NCBI GenBank assembly: GCA_944383945.1
Contig: CALWRL010000035.1
Span: 1 to 7,330 of the forward strand
From: an uncultured Clostridia bacterium
Lineage (GTDB): Bacteria; Bacillota; Clostridia; Christensenellales; UBA1242
Length of the DNA: 7,330 nucleotides
Reading direction: 5' to 3'
The translations under genes were made by a program, and so were the position numbers. The notes beneath the pieces were generated by a model. That model searched no databases. It was not told where the DNA came from and worked only from the letters and a program-made list of their open reading frames with translations. Shown here one piece after another: positions 1 through 5,578 of this stretch (positions within the stretch are counted from its first letter, which is position 1; every line of letters begins with the position of its first letter).

Positions 1-1354
1 TGGTAACATTTTTACCATTTTCAACCATATGTTCGGCATTTCCATGGTCTGCCGTAATAATGGCATCTCCGCCAACTGATAAAGTTGCTTTTGCAATCTT
101 ATATGCACATTTGTCAATATATTTAATTGCCTTGGTTGTTGCTTTGAAATTTCCTGTATGGCCAACCATGTCTGCATTGGAAAGATTAATTAAAACAAAA
201 TCATAAATGTTTTTCTTTATTGCATTTATTGCTTTTTCTGTTATTTCCTTTGCTCGCATTTTAGGAACCTTATCAAAATTTTGAACATTATAACTTTCAA
301 TTAAAACCCGTTCTTCACCGTTAAAAGGTTTTTCAATCCCTCCATTAAAAAAGAATGTTATATGCGCATATTTTGTTGTTTCTGCAACTCTAAATTGCTT
401 TAAATTGTTTTTAGATAAAACTTCAGATAAACAATTTTTAATTTTTTGTGGCGGGAAAACAACATTAATATTTTTAAACGATTTATCATATTCTGTCATT
501 GTTGCAACAAACAAATTTTCATATTTTTTTCTTTCAAATTCTTTAAAACTTTTTTGTGATAATGCAGAAATTAATTCTCTCATTCTGTCAGTTCTATAAT
601 TAAATGAAATAATAACATCTCCGTCTTCAATGTCTGGGCTATCTTTAAGTTTAATTGGAGGAATAAACTCATCATAAACTTGTTTTTTATAGTTTTTTTC
701 AATTTCCTTTTTTAAATTTAGAACCTCTTCATATCCATTATAATTTATGCCTGTTAGCATATTATAAACTCTTTGAACTCTTTCAAAGCGTTGTTCTCTA
801 TCCATAGCATAAACTCTGCCAGAAATTGATATTATTTGTCCAATATTTTCTTTTTTTAAGAAATCTTCCATCTCGTTAAAAAAAGAAATTCCACTGTCTG
901 GCGCAGTATCTCTCCCATCTAAAAAAGCATGAAAATATACTTTTTTAATTCCTTTTTTCTTTAAAAAAAGAATAATTTCCTTTGCGTGCTCTATTTTGCT
1001 GTGAACCCCGCCATCAGAAAGAAGCCCCATAACATGAACGCTCGATTTATTTGTTTTTGCATGCTCAACTGCTTTTAAAAGAGTTTCGTTTGTCTTAAAT
1101 TCTCCATTTTCTATTGCTCTATTAATTCTTGCTAAATCTTGGAAAACAACTCGTCCACTTCCAAGATTTAAATGGCCCGTTTCGCTATTTCCCATTTGAC
1201 CACTAACAAGCCCAACATCTTCCCCGCTTGCTTTAAGCAAACATGAAGGATATTTTTGTTTAAGTTTTTTAATCCTTTTCGCGTTATTATAAATTGCGTT
1301 TCCTTCAATTTTTTCGCTTTCGCCAAAGCCATCTAAAATTAATAGTGTAACCAT
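1..1354 (-). CDS. gpmI: 2,3-bisphosphoglycerate-independent phosphoglycerate mutase (3' end cut by window edge)
   Basis: Cytosolic glycolytic enzyme that interconverts 3- and 2-phosphoglycerate through a phosphoserine intermediate, with two metal ions. My translation from the ATG at 1354 gives 451 residues without a stop; the family is about 510 long, so roughly 60 C-terminal residues lie beyond the window. Visible motifs: metal-binding LDGFG (Asp8); GNSETGH holding the catalytic Ser57 (most relatives read GNSEVGH); LSDGGVHS (His118); DGRD (146-149); FNYRTDR in the phosphate-binding region; NADMVGHTG; and ADHGNAE near the cut end. All catalytic signatures are present, so it looks functional. 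The start is only five residues before LILDG, short but in register, and no ATG, GTG or TTG lies upstream in frame. There is no Shine-Dalgarno before it; a -10-like box ends 7 nt before the ATG, suggesting a leaderless message. It lies downstream of the iscU terminator, so it is probably transcribed separately. Confidence 0.95.
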   Translation of the reverse strand, partial: MVTLLILDGFGESEKIEGNAIYNNAKRIKKLKQKYPSCLLKASGEDVGLVSGQMGNSETGHLNLGSGRVVFQDLARINRAIENGEFKTNETLLKAVEHAKTNKSSVHVMGLLSDGGVHSKIEHAKEIILFLKKKGIKKVYFHAFLDGRDTAPDSGISFFNEMEDFLKKENIGQIISISGRVYAMDREQRFERVQRVYNMLTGINYNGYEEVLNLKKEIEKNYKKQVYDEFIPPIKLKDSPDIEDGDVIISFNYRTDRMRELISALSQKSFKEFERKKYENLFVATMTEYDKSFKNINVVFPPQKIKNCLSEVLSKNNLKQFRVAETTKYAHITFFFNGGIEKPFNGEERVLIESYNVQNFDKVPKMRAKEITEKAINAIKKNIYDFVLINLSNADMVGHTGNFKATTKAIKYIDKCAYKIAKATLSVGGDAIITADHGNAEHMVENGKNVT

Positions 1355-1361
1355 ATATATA

Positions 1362-1389
1362 GTTTTATCATAATTGCTAAAACTATCAA
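1362..1389 (-). promoter_or_regulatory. Predicted promoter of gpmI, giving a leaderless transcript
   Basis: On the minus strand: TTGATA (1389-1384), a 16-nt spacer, then TAAAAC (1367-1362), preceded by TGA as in an extended -10. Seven bases separate the -10 from the gpmI ATG, so initiation would fall at or near the A of the start codon. This agrees with the missing Shine-Dalgarno. An alternative -10 is TATAAT at 1399-1394, but its -35 partner is poor; it would give a leader of about 33 nt without a ribosome site. Confidence 0.45.
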
Positions 1390-1410
1390 AATTATTATAA
1401 TAAATAAAAC

Positions 1411-1449
1411 AAAAATAAATAAAATAAAAGCCACTAAAATATAGTGGCT
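1411..1449 (-). terminator. Rho-independent terminator of the iscS-iscU operon
   Basis: Five bases past the iscU stop, the minus strand reads AGCCACTA, loop TATTT, TAGTGGCT: a perfect 8-bp stem (1449-1442 with 1436-1429) and 5-nt loop. It is followed by a T-rich tail (TTTATTTTATTTATTTTT, to 1411). This separates the iron-sulfur operon from gpmI. Confidence 0.9.
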
Positions 1450-1454
1450 CTTAT

Positions 1455-1844
1455 TTAAATTGATTTTTCTTCTTTTTCTTTTTTCTTGTAATAATCTTCT
1501 ATAACTGCTTTAATAGTTTCTTCTGCCAAAATTGGGCAATAGTTTTTTTCTTCTGGCAACTCTCCCAAAATTTGAAGAATTTGTTCGCTAGAAATTAAAT
1601 TTGCTTCTTCAACAGTTTTTCCTTTAATTAATTCAGTTGCTACTGATGTTGAAGCTATTGCAGCCGGACAGCCATAAGTTTTAAATTTTGCATCTTCAAT
1701 AATGCCTTCTTCAGAAACTTTTATATATATTTTCATTATATCTCCGCAGGCATTATTTTCCACTTTTGCAACGCCATTAGCCCCTTTAACTGTTCCAACA
1801 TTTTTAGGGTTTTTAAAAATTTCCAAAACTTTTAAATTATACAT
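1455..1844 (-). CDS. iscU: IscU/NifU-type iron-sulfur cluster scaffold protein
   Basis: Cytosolic scaffold on which IscS-derived sulfur and iron assemble into [2Fe-2S] or [4Fe-4S] clusters. The product has 129 residues, normal for single-domain IscU; no C-terminal NifU domain is attached. Conserved features: N-terminal region with FKNPKNVG; ACGD with ligand Cys33 and Asp35; YGCPAAIAS with Cys59; and Cys103 within NYCPILAEE. The usual third-site motif is K-x-H-C-S; here it is K-N-Y-C-P, so the His next to the cysteine is Tyr. The tail (residues 117-129) is Lys/Glu-rich. The ATG lies 2 nt after the iscS stop, so the genes are almost certainly co-transcribed and coupled. No iscR, hscA, hscB or fdx is adjacent, as is common for minimal Clostridia-type ISC loci. 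SufU is less likely because the spacing and the AEE segment follow IscU. Confidence 0.93.
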   Translation of the reverse strand: MYNLKVLEIFKNPKNVGTVKGANGVAKVENNACGDIMKIYIKVSEEGIIEDAKFKTYGCPAAIASTSVATELIKGKTVEEANLISSEQILQILGELPEEKNYCPILAEETIKAVIEDYYKKKEKEEKSI

Positions 1845-1846
1845 AT

Positions 1847-3028
1847 TTATTTATCTCCTTTTCTTCCTGCTTTAGTTTGAGGGGATATTTTTCTTAACTT
1901 TTCTATAATTTCAACAAGCTTTTCAACAGTGTAATCAATGTCAGCTTTTGTTGTTGAACGGCCAAAGGAAAATCTTACAGCGCCTTTAACAAGTTCAGAA
2001 TCTAAGCCCATGCTAGTTAAAACATAAGATGGTTCAACGGCGCCAGCCAAACAAGCAGAACCTGTTGAAACAGCAATTCCTTCAAAATCTAACATTAATA
2101 ATACAGCTTCATTGTCAACAAGTTCAAAAGACACATTAACTATATTATTAACTTTTTGGTGCATATGACCATTAATTGTAATGTAAGGAATTTTAGCTGT
2201 TATTTCTCTAATAAAATAATCTCTTAATGATTTAATTTTTTGATTAAAAAGAGGCATATCTCTAACCGCAATTTCAGCAGCTTTTCCAAAGCCAACAACA
2301 CCTGGAACATTTGTTGTCCCTCCGCGTCTGCCTCTTTCTTGATGTCCGCCGTCAATTATATTTTCAATTTTAATTCCGTTTCTAACATAAAGTGCACCAA
2401 CGCCTTTTGGCCCATAAATTTTATGAGAACTTAAACTCATGGCATCAATTTCCATGTCAACAACATCTATTTTAAGAGAACCAAAAGCTTGAACAGCATC
2501 TGTGTGGAAAATAATGTTGTTTTCTTTTGCAGTTTTTCCAATTGCTTTAATATTTTGAATTGTTCCTACTTCATTGTTAACAGCCATAATTGAAATTAAA
2601 ATTGTATCTTTTCTTATGGCATGAATAAGTTCTGCAAGACTAACAAGCCCATTAGAATCAACAGGTAAATATGTAACTTCAAAACCTTCTTTTTCCAAAG
2701 ACTTGCAAGCTTCTAAAACAGCGGAATGTTCTATTTTACTTGTAATAATATGTTTACCTTTGAAAGAATAAGCATGCGCAATTCCTTTTATAGCCCAATT
2801 ATCTGCTTCTGTTCCGCCAGAAGTAAAATAAATTTCGTTTGATTTTGCATTTATAGCTCTTGCAATTCTATCTCTTGCTCTGTCAACAAGCCCAGCTGCT
2901 TCTCTCCCAAAAGAGTGAACACTGTTCGAATTACCATAAAAAACATTAAAACATGGCATCATTTCATTTAAAACTTCTGTTGAAACATAAGTGGTTGCCG
3001 CATTGTCTAAATAAACTTTCTTTTCCAT
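1847..3028 (-). CDS. iscS: Cysteine desulfurase IscS/NifS
   Basis: PLP-dependent class V aminotransferase-fold enzyme that takes sulfur from L-cysteine as a persulfide, yielding alanine, and passes it to IscU (and often to tRNA thiolation). From the chosen start it has 393 residues, close to the roughly 400 of IscS. Signatures: YLDNAATT at the N-terminus; GGTEADN (PLP phosphate binding); IEHSAV with the cofactor-stacking His101; NNEVGTIQ; HTDAVQ; SSHKIYGPKG with the PLP Schiff-base Lys203; GGHQERGRRGGT; STGSAC with the sulfur-accepting Cys326; and VRFSFGR. The long flexible loop after the Cys marks group I (IscS/NifS) rather than SufS. The start is ATG 3028 because GAGG lies 5 nt before it; a GTG at 3034 overlaps that site. 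The last codons (KAGRKGDK) carry the iscU ribosome site. The gene has a strong promoter of its own. Confidence 0.95.
   Translation of the reverse strand: MEKKVYLDNAATTYVSTEVLNEMMPCFNVFYGNSNSVHSFGREAAGLVDRARDRIARAINAKSNEIYFTSGGTEADNWAIKGIAHAYSFKGKHIITSKIEHSAVLEACKSLEKEGFEVTYLPVDSNGLVSLAELIHAIRKDTILISIMAVNNEVGTIQNIKAIGKTAKENNIIFHTDAVQAFGSLKIDVVDMEIDAMSLSSHKIYGPKGVGALYVRNGIKIENIIDGGHQERGRRGGTTNVPGVVGFGKAAEIAVRDMPLFNQKIKSLRDYFIREITAKIPYITINGHMHQKVNNIVNVSFELVDNEAVLLMLDFEGIAVSTGSACLAGAVEPSYVLTSMGLDSELVKGAVRFSFGRSTTKADIDYTVEKLVEIIEKLRKISPQTKAGRKGDK
1853..1861 (-). promoter_or_regulatory. Ribosome binding site of iscU inside the end of iscS
   Basis: AAAGGAGAT on the minus strand lies within the last codons of iscS, 8 to 10 nt before the iscU ATG at 1844. 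The iscS TAA (1849-1847) sits between the site and the start, so ribosomes finishing iscS end on the iscU initiation region. This arrangement favours translational coupling. Confidence 0.8.
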
Positions 3029-3053
3029 TTTCACCTCAGTGAAATTTTATCAC
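3029..3053. promoter_or_regulatory. Overlapping palindromes at the iscS -10 and start site (possible operator)
   Basis: TTTCAC-CTCA-GTGAAA (3029-3044) is a perfect 6-bp inverted repeat around 4 nt. It shares its right arm with GTGA-N7-TCAC (3039-3053). Together they span the -10 box, the predicted start point and the ribosome site. Because initiation would fall inside the first palindrome, it cannot fold fully as RNA, so a DNA operator is the more natural reading. An IscR/Rrf2-like regulator would make sense for an isc operon, but I do not recognise a known box. Confidence 0.4.
3034..3037 (-). promoter_or_regulatory. Ribosome binding site that fixes the iscS start
   Basis: GAGG on the minus strand (followed by TGAAA, then ATG) is 5 nt before the ATG at 3028. 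The in-frame GTG at 3034-3032 begins inside this site and therefore cannot use it, so the protein should begin MEKKVYLDN rather than two residues earlier. Confidence 0.75.
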
Positions 3054-3072
3054 TTTATTTATAAGGTGTCAA
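3044..3072 (-). promoter_or_regulatory. Strong sigma-A-type promoter of iscS-iscU
   Basis: The minus strand reads TTGACA (3072-3067, perfect consensus), a 17-nt spacer, then TAAAAT (3049-3044), preceded by TGA as in an extended -10. Initiation is expected near 3036-3038, which leaves a leader of only about 9 nt starting at the GAGG ribosome site. It is the best promoter in the window and makes iscSU independent of the damaged gene upstream. Confidence 0.8.
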
Positions 3073-3098
3073 GGTTAATTTTTTATGAAAAATAAGTT

Positions 3099-4640
3099 TT
3101 AAGTGTTGTTTTTTTTGCGTTTTTTAAATCTAAACTTTTTAAATCTAAATTTTTTTGCCTCGAAAAACATTCCTCTAATGTTAACAACATTAAAAATTGA
3201 ACAAAGTACTAAAAACATTCCAACACCCAAAGAGCAAGAAATTGCTAAGTTAAAGAACAATGGCAATATATTATTTAATAAATTAGTTGCAAAAAAGGTT
3301 ATAGCAGAACTTGGAACAACAAATAGAGCCATTGATACCATTGGTTTTGTAATATTATACTTTATTTTTAATTTTCTTTTAATCATAAGCAAATTTAAAA
3401 CAGATGTAATTGTAACGCAAACGCCCATTCCAACTATTAATGCCTTAATTCCCATAACTGCTGGCAAAAACCATAGCGCCAAAAACAAAAACACAGATCC
3501 AACTAAATAGTTAACAAAAGATTTAACTTCCATCCCAAGCGCATTTAATATAGATGAACTAATATTTGTTATTGCCATTGGCAAAGTTATCCATGCCGCG
3601 CTAGCTAAAAGAGCTCCGCTTGTAACATTGCCAAAGAAAAATGTTCCAATATTTTCTCCAGCGCCAATAAAGACAGGAATCATCAAAAATGCAATAAACA
3701 TTGTTACAATAATAGAAGAAGTTATTCTGTTTTCAATATGAGCGTTATTTTCATTAGATGCCGCGGCGGAAATATCTGGAATTAATGCAGTTGAAAGAGA
3801 ACCAACAAGAGTTATTGGAATAAAAAGCAAAGGCAAAGTCATTCCAACAGCAATTCCATAAACCGACATTGCCTGAGAACTTGTGTAACCAACAGCGATT
3901 AATCGTGCAGGAATAATTAACGCTATAATGGGCTGAACCATGCTAGATAAAAATCTAACTGCGGTAATAGGTGTTGAGCTTTTTAAAACTTCTTTATAAA
4001 TTTTATCTGGTTTTTTTAATTTACCACCATAAATAAAATACAGAACAATAGAAAAAATCATTGAAAGGCCACACGCAATGCTTAATGAAAGCCCTGCCCC
4101 AATTCCAGTTGAAATAGACCCAATTCCAAAAGAGAACAAAAAGAAACAAATTGTAATTCTAACTATTTGCTAGAAAAGTTCAATAACACAAAATCCAAAA
4201 TAATTTGAATTCCCCCACAAAAAAAAAATAAAAACACTATAAACACCAGAAAAAAGAACAGCAGGAAGCATAACAACTAAAATTGGATAACACCTATCAT
4301 CTGTGAATAACAATGAAAATAAATTTTTAAAAATCAAAACCAAACCAATAAGTATTAACGATGAAACAATCGAAATAATCAATGATGCTGAAATTAATTT
4401 AGCTTCCGATTCCGAATCTTTTTTAACGAAGAATTTTGCAGAAAGTTTAGATATAACAAGTGGAAGCCCACTTGTTATAATTGTTAACAAAACCATAAAA
4501 ACAGAAAGAGAAACTTGATATAATCCAAGCATTTCTGTTCCCAGAGTTCTAGATAAATAAATTCTAAAAATAAAGCCAAGAATTCGTGTTATAACGGCAA
4601 AGCCCGTTATAACAAAAACTGTTTTAAAAAGCGATTTCAA
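3099..4640 (-). pseudogene. SpoVB-like MOP-superfamily polysaccharide/lipid flippase, interrupted by one in-frame TAG
   Basis: Multi-pass membrane protein of the SpoVB/MurJ-related exporter family, which flips lipid-linked glycans; SpoVB itself acts in spore cortex formation. The full frame is 513 sense codons plus one internal TAG (4172-4170, codon 157), matching the usual length of about 510-520. Before the TAG: ITRILGFIFR, LGLYQ, SGLPLVISKL, then VIELF. The same frame resumes directly as QIVRITICFF and stays open for 356 codons (SSMVQPIIALIIPARL and further hydrophobic helices) to a TAA. Relatives usually read E-Q-[IV]-V-R-I here, so the TAG probably replaces a Glu codon. The conserved Arg-Gly a few residues earlier (expected SVFRG) is Ile-Phe (138-139). 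Start: TTG at 4640, with AGGAG 6 nt upstream. Possible explanations are a decaying gene, readthrough or recoding, or an assembly error. The family is clear; SpoVB itself versus a paralogue is not. Confidence 0.85.
3121..3150 (-). repeat. 15-bp tandem duplication at the 3' end of the flippase gene
   Basis: TTTTTAAATCTAAAC (3121-3135) is followed directly by TTTTTAAATCTAAAT (3136-3150), differing only at the last base. In the protein it gives a doubled KKFRF unit in a basic cytosolic tail (KKFRFKKFRFKKRKK). It looks like a recent slippage duplication that kept the frame. Confidence 0.8.
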
Positions 4641-4644
4641 GTTT

Positions 4645-4651
4645 ATCTCCT
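4645..4651 (-). promoter_or_regulatory. Ribosome binding site supporting a TTG start for the flippase
   Basis: AGGAGAT on the minus strand ends 4 nt before the TTG at 4640-4638, with the AGGAG core 6 nt away. The family's N-terminal helix begins right after this codon, so TTG is the likely initiator. Confidence 0.75.
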
Positions 4652-4657
4652 AAATAA

Positions 4658-4687
4658 TGTATATTTTGCTTTTGGAAATTTTATGAA
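4658..4687 (-). promoter_or_regulatory. Possible promoter of the flippase gene
   Basis: The minus strand has TTCATA (4687-4682), an 18-nt spacer, then TATACA (4663-4658). Initiation would fall near 4651, the first base of the ribosome site, giving an 11-nt leader. Both boxes are imperfect, and a sporulation sigma factor could use different elements. Confidence 0.35.
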
Positions 4688-4697
4688 CTTTATGAAT
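4680..4697 (+). repeat. Two 9-bp tandem units (TTTATGAA) in the divergent promoter region
   Basis: TTTATGAAC (4680-4688) is followed by TTTATGAAT (4689-4697). The pair lies midway between the divergent flippase and LysM genes and underlies the weak -35 boxes predicted for both. It could be a shared regulator site, but in DNA this AT-rich a chance repeat is possible. Confidence 0.45.
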
Positions 4698-4717
4698 ATA
4701 TTTATTAATAACATAAT
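4689..4717 (+). promoter_or_regulatory. Weak candidate promoter of the LysM gene
   Basis: TTTATG (4689-4694), a 17-nt spacer, then CATAAT (4712-4717). Initiation near 4724 would give a leader of about 15 nt, just ahead of AAAGGAG (4726-4732). The -35 is poor; it is listed because the -10 position fits the short-leader pattern of the other genes. Confidence 0.25.
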
Positions 4718-4738
4718 TCAAAATTAAAGGAGAAAAAC

Positions 4739-5053
4739 ATGAAAATAACAATTGCTCCATCAAACAAAAATTGGTATTACACAGTTAAATCCTCAGATGA
4801 AAATCTAGATATAACAAGTTTTATAAAAAGATTTAATATAAATGAAGAAGAATTTTATTATCTTAACAAAAACATAGATAAACTTGTTTGTGGAGATGTT
4901 TTACTAATTCCCGCAAGCCAACAATATTTTCATATTGTTTCGCCACTTGAAACTTATCAATCTATCGCAAACAAGTTTAATTGTTCATCTGAATACTTAG
5001 TTGAAACAAACAAAACAAAAACATTGTTTGTTGGACAAAAAATTTATATTTGA
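4739..5053 (+). CDS. Small cytosolic protein made of two LysM-like domains
   Basis: 104 residues, read as two consecutive LysM modules (peptidoglycan- or chitin-binding folds of about 45 residues). The second, about residues 62-104, is the clearer: it opens YFHIVSPLETYQSIANKF, then EYLVETN and ends LFVGQKIYI, the usual Y-x-V ... IA-x-x-[FY] ... N ... L-x-x-G-Q-x-[IL] pattern. The first, about 13-58, is degenerate: YYTVKSSDENL, FIKRFNI, LNKN, LVCGDVLLIP. I see no signal peptide, membrane segment or catalytic domain, so it probably acts inside the cell. Signal-less LysM proteins are known among spore coat and cortex-interface proteins (SafA, SpoVID), and the divergent neighbour is SpoVB-like; a spore role is therefore an inference only. 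Start: ATG with AAAGGAG 6 nt upstream. The stop is TGA, the only TGA terminator in the window. Confidence 0.85.
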   Translation: MKITIAPSNKNWYYTVKSSDENLDITSFIKRFNINEEEFYYLNKNIDKLVCGDVLLIPASQQYFHIVSPLETYQSIANKFNCSSEYLVETNKTKTLFVGQKIYI

Positions 5054-5077
5054 TTTTTTGTAATTGTATGATATACT
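5050..5077 (+). promoter_or_regulatory. Predicted promoter of the 5095-6700 gene pair
   Basis: TTGATT (5050-5055), a 16-nt spacer ending in TGA (extended -10), then TATACT (5072-5077). The -35 overlaps the TGA stop of the LysM gene. Initiation near 5084 would begin exactly at AGGAG, leaving an 11-nt leader before the ATG at 5095. Confidence 0.6.
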
Positions 5078-5094
5078 AAATTTAGGAGAAAAAA

Positions 5095-5565
5095 ATGGAA
5101 ATAAAAGAATACACAGGCTTAACACCAGAAATTAGAGAAGAGTTAAGATATCTTTTATCAAAAGGATATGATGAATATTATATAAAACCTTTTATAGATC
5201 TCTACGGGTCTTATATTTCATTAATAGAACTTTTAAAAGAAGTTAATTACAATGAAAATAAAAAAGTAAATCGTGAACGCAAATTAATTTTTATAGTAAG
5301 AACATTAATTCATTCAGACAATCATTTTAAATCACTTAATTCAAAAGAGTTAAAAACAAAAATTAAGTATGATTTTAACGGTGCCGCAGACGATGTTATA
5401 CAATCTTTAAATCAAGCAATTAATTCATGCACAAAAACATTAACAATGATTAAAGATTATCGATTAGAACAAAAAAATTTACTTGAAGAAGAACGATATA
5501 ATGAAATGTGCAAATTATTTTGCTTTGATGCAAGTAATTCAAACAATTCTGAAAGAGATTTATAA
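5095..5565 (+). CDS. Hypothetical protein of unknown function, predicted all-helical
   Basis: 156 residues; I do not recognise the family. The start is well supported by AGGAG at 5084-5088, 6 nt before the ATG. The sequence looks soluble and mostly alpha-helical: a first helical part (about 8-50, rich in Tyr and Leu: LTPEIREELRYLL, YIKPFIDLYGSY), a charged linker (NENKKVNRERK), a middle segment with IFIVRTLIHSDNHF, and a long C-terminal helix (about 95-141: NGAADDVIQSLNQAIN through KNLLEEERYNEMCKL) that could form a coiled coil. The tail (SNSNNSERDL) is probably disordered. There is no signal peptide, membrane helix or recognisable catalytic motif. The gene is 13 nt upstream of the acetyltransferase-like gene, and the shared promoter suggests one operon; a partner or regulatory role is possible but not shown. 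Base composition matches its neighbours. Confidence 0.8.
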   Translation: MEIKEYTGLTPEIREELRYLLSKGYDEYYIKPFIDLYGSYISLIELLKEVNYNENKKVNRERKLIFIVRTLIHSDNHFKSLNSKELKTKIKYDFNGAADDVIQSLNQAINSCTKTLTMIKDYRLEQKNLLEEERYNEMCKLFCFDASNSNNSERDL

Positions 5566-5578
5566 TAAGAGGATTAAA

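Noticed and set aside
405..599. 64-residue plus-strand open frame within gpmI
   Set aside because: It is antisense to a well-conserved enzyme, has no ribosome site and is low in complexity; it is a shadow of the AT-rich coding strand.
3032..3034. GTG as the iscS start
   Set aside because: It overlaps the only ribosome binding site; the ATG 6 nt downstream has correct spacing and matches the family N-terminus.
3029..3044. TTTCAC/GTGAAA as an RNA hairpin hiding the iscS ribosome site
   Set aside because: The predicted transcription start falls inside the palindrome, so the 5' arm would not be in the mRNA. A DNA operator is more consistent.
3050..3100. Terminator between the flippase gene and iscS
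   Set aside because: Only A/T-only inverted stretches (TTTTT against AAAAA) are present, with no GC-containing stem; readthrough into iscS cannot be excluded, but I see no terminator.
3103..3510. 135-residue plus-strand open frame opposite the flippase
   Set aside because: It is antisense to a recognisable membrane protein, its composition mirrors the opposite strand, and it has no ribosome site. The same reasoning removes the open frames at 2240-2434, 4303-4518, 5750-5938 and 7100-7297.
3099..4139. Independent 346-residue flippase gene starting at 4139
   Set aside because: The nominal start is a TTG in mid-sequence with no ribosome site. The frame is continuous with the upstream part through a single TAG, and the N-terminal third of the family would be missing.
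5483..5578. Longer N-terminus for the GNAT protein starting at 5483
   Set aside because: It lies inside the 5095-5565 gene in another frame, and family similarity begins at 5579, which has its own ribosome site.
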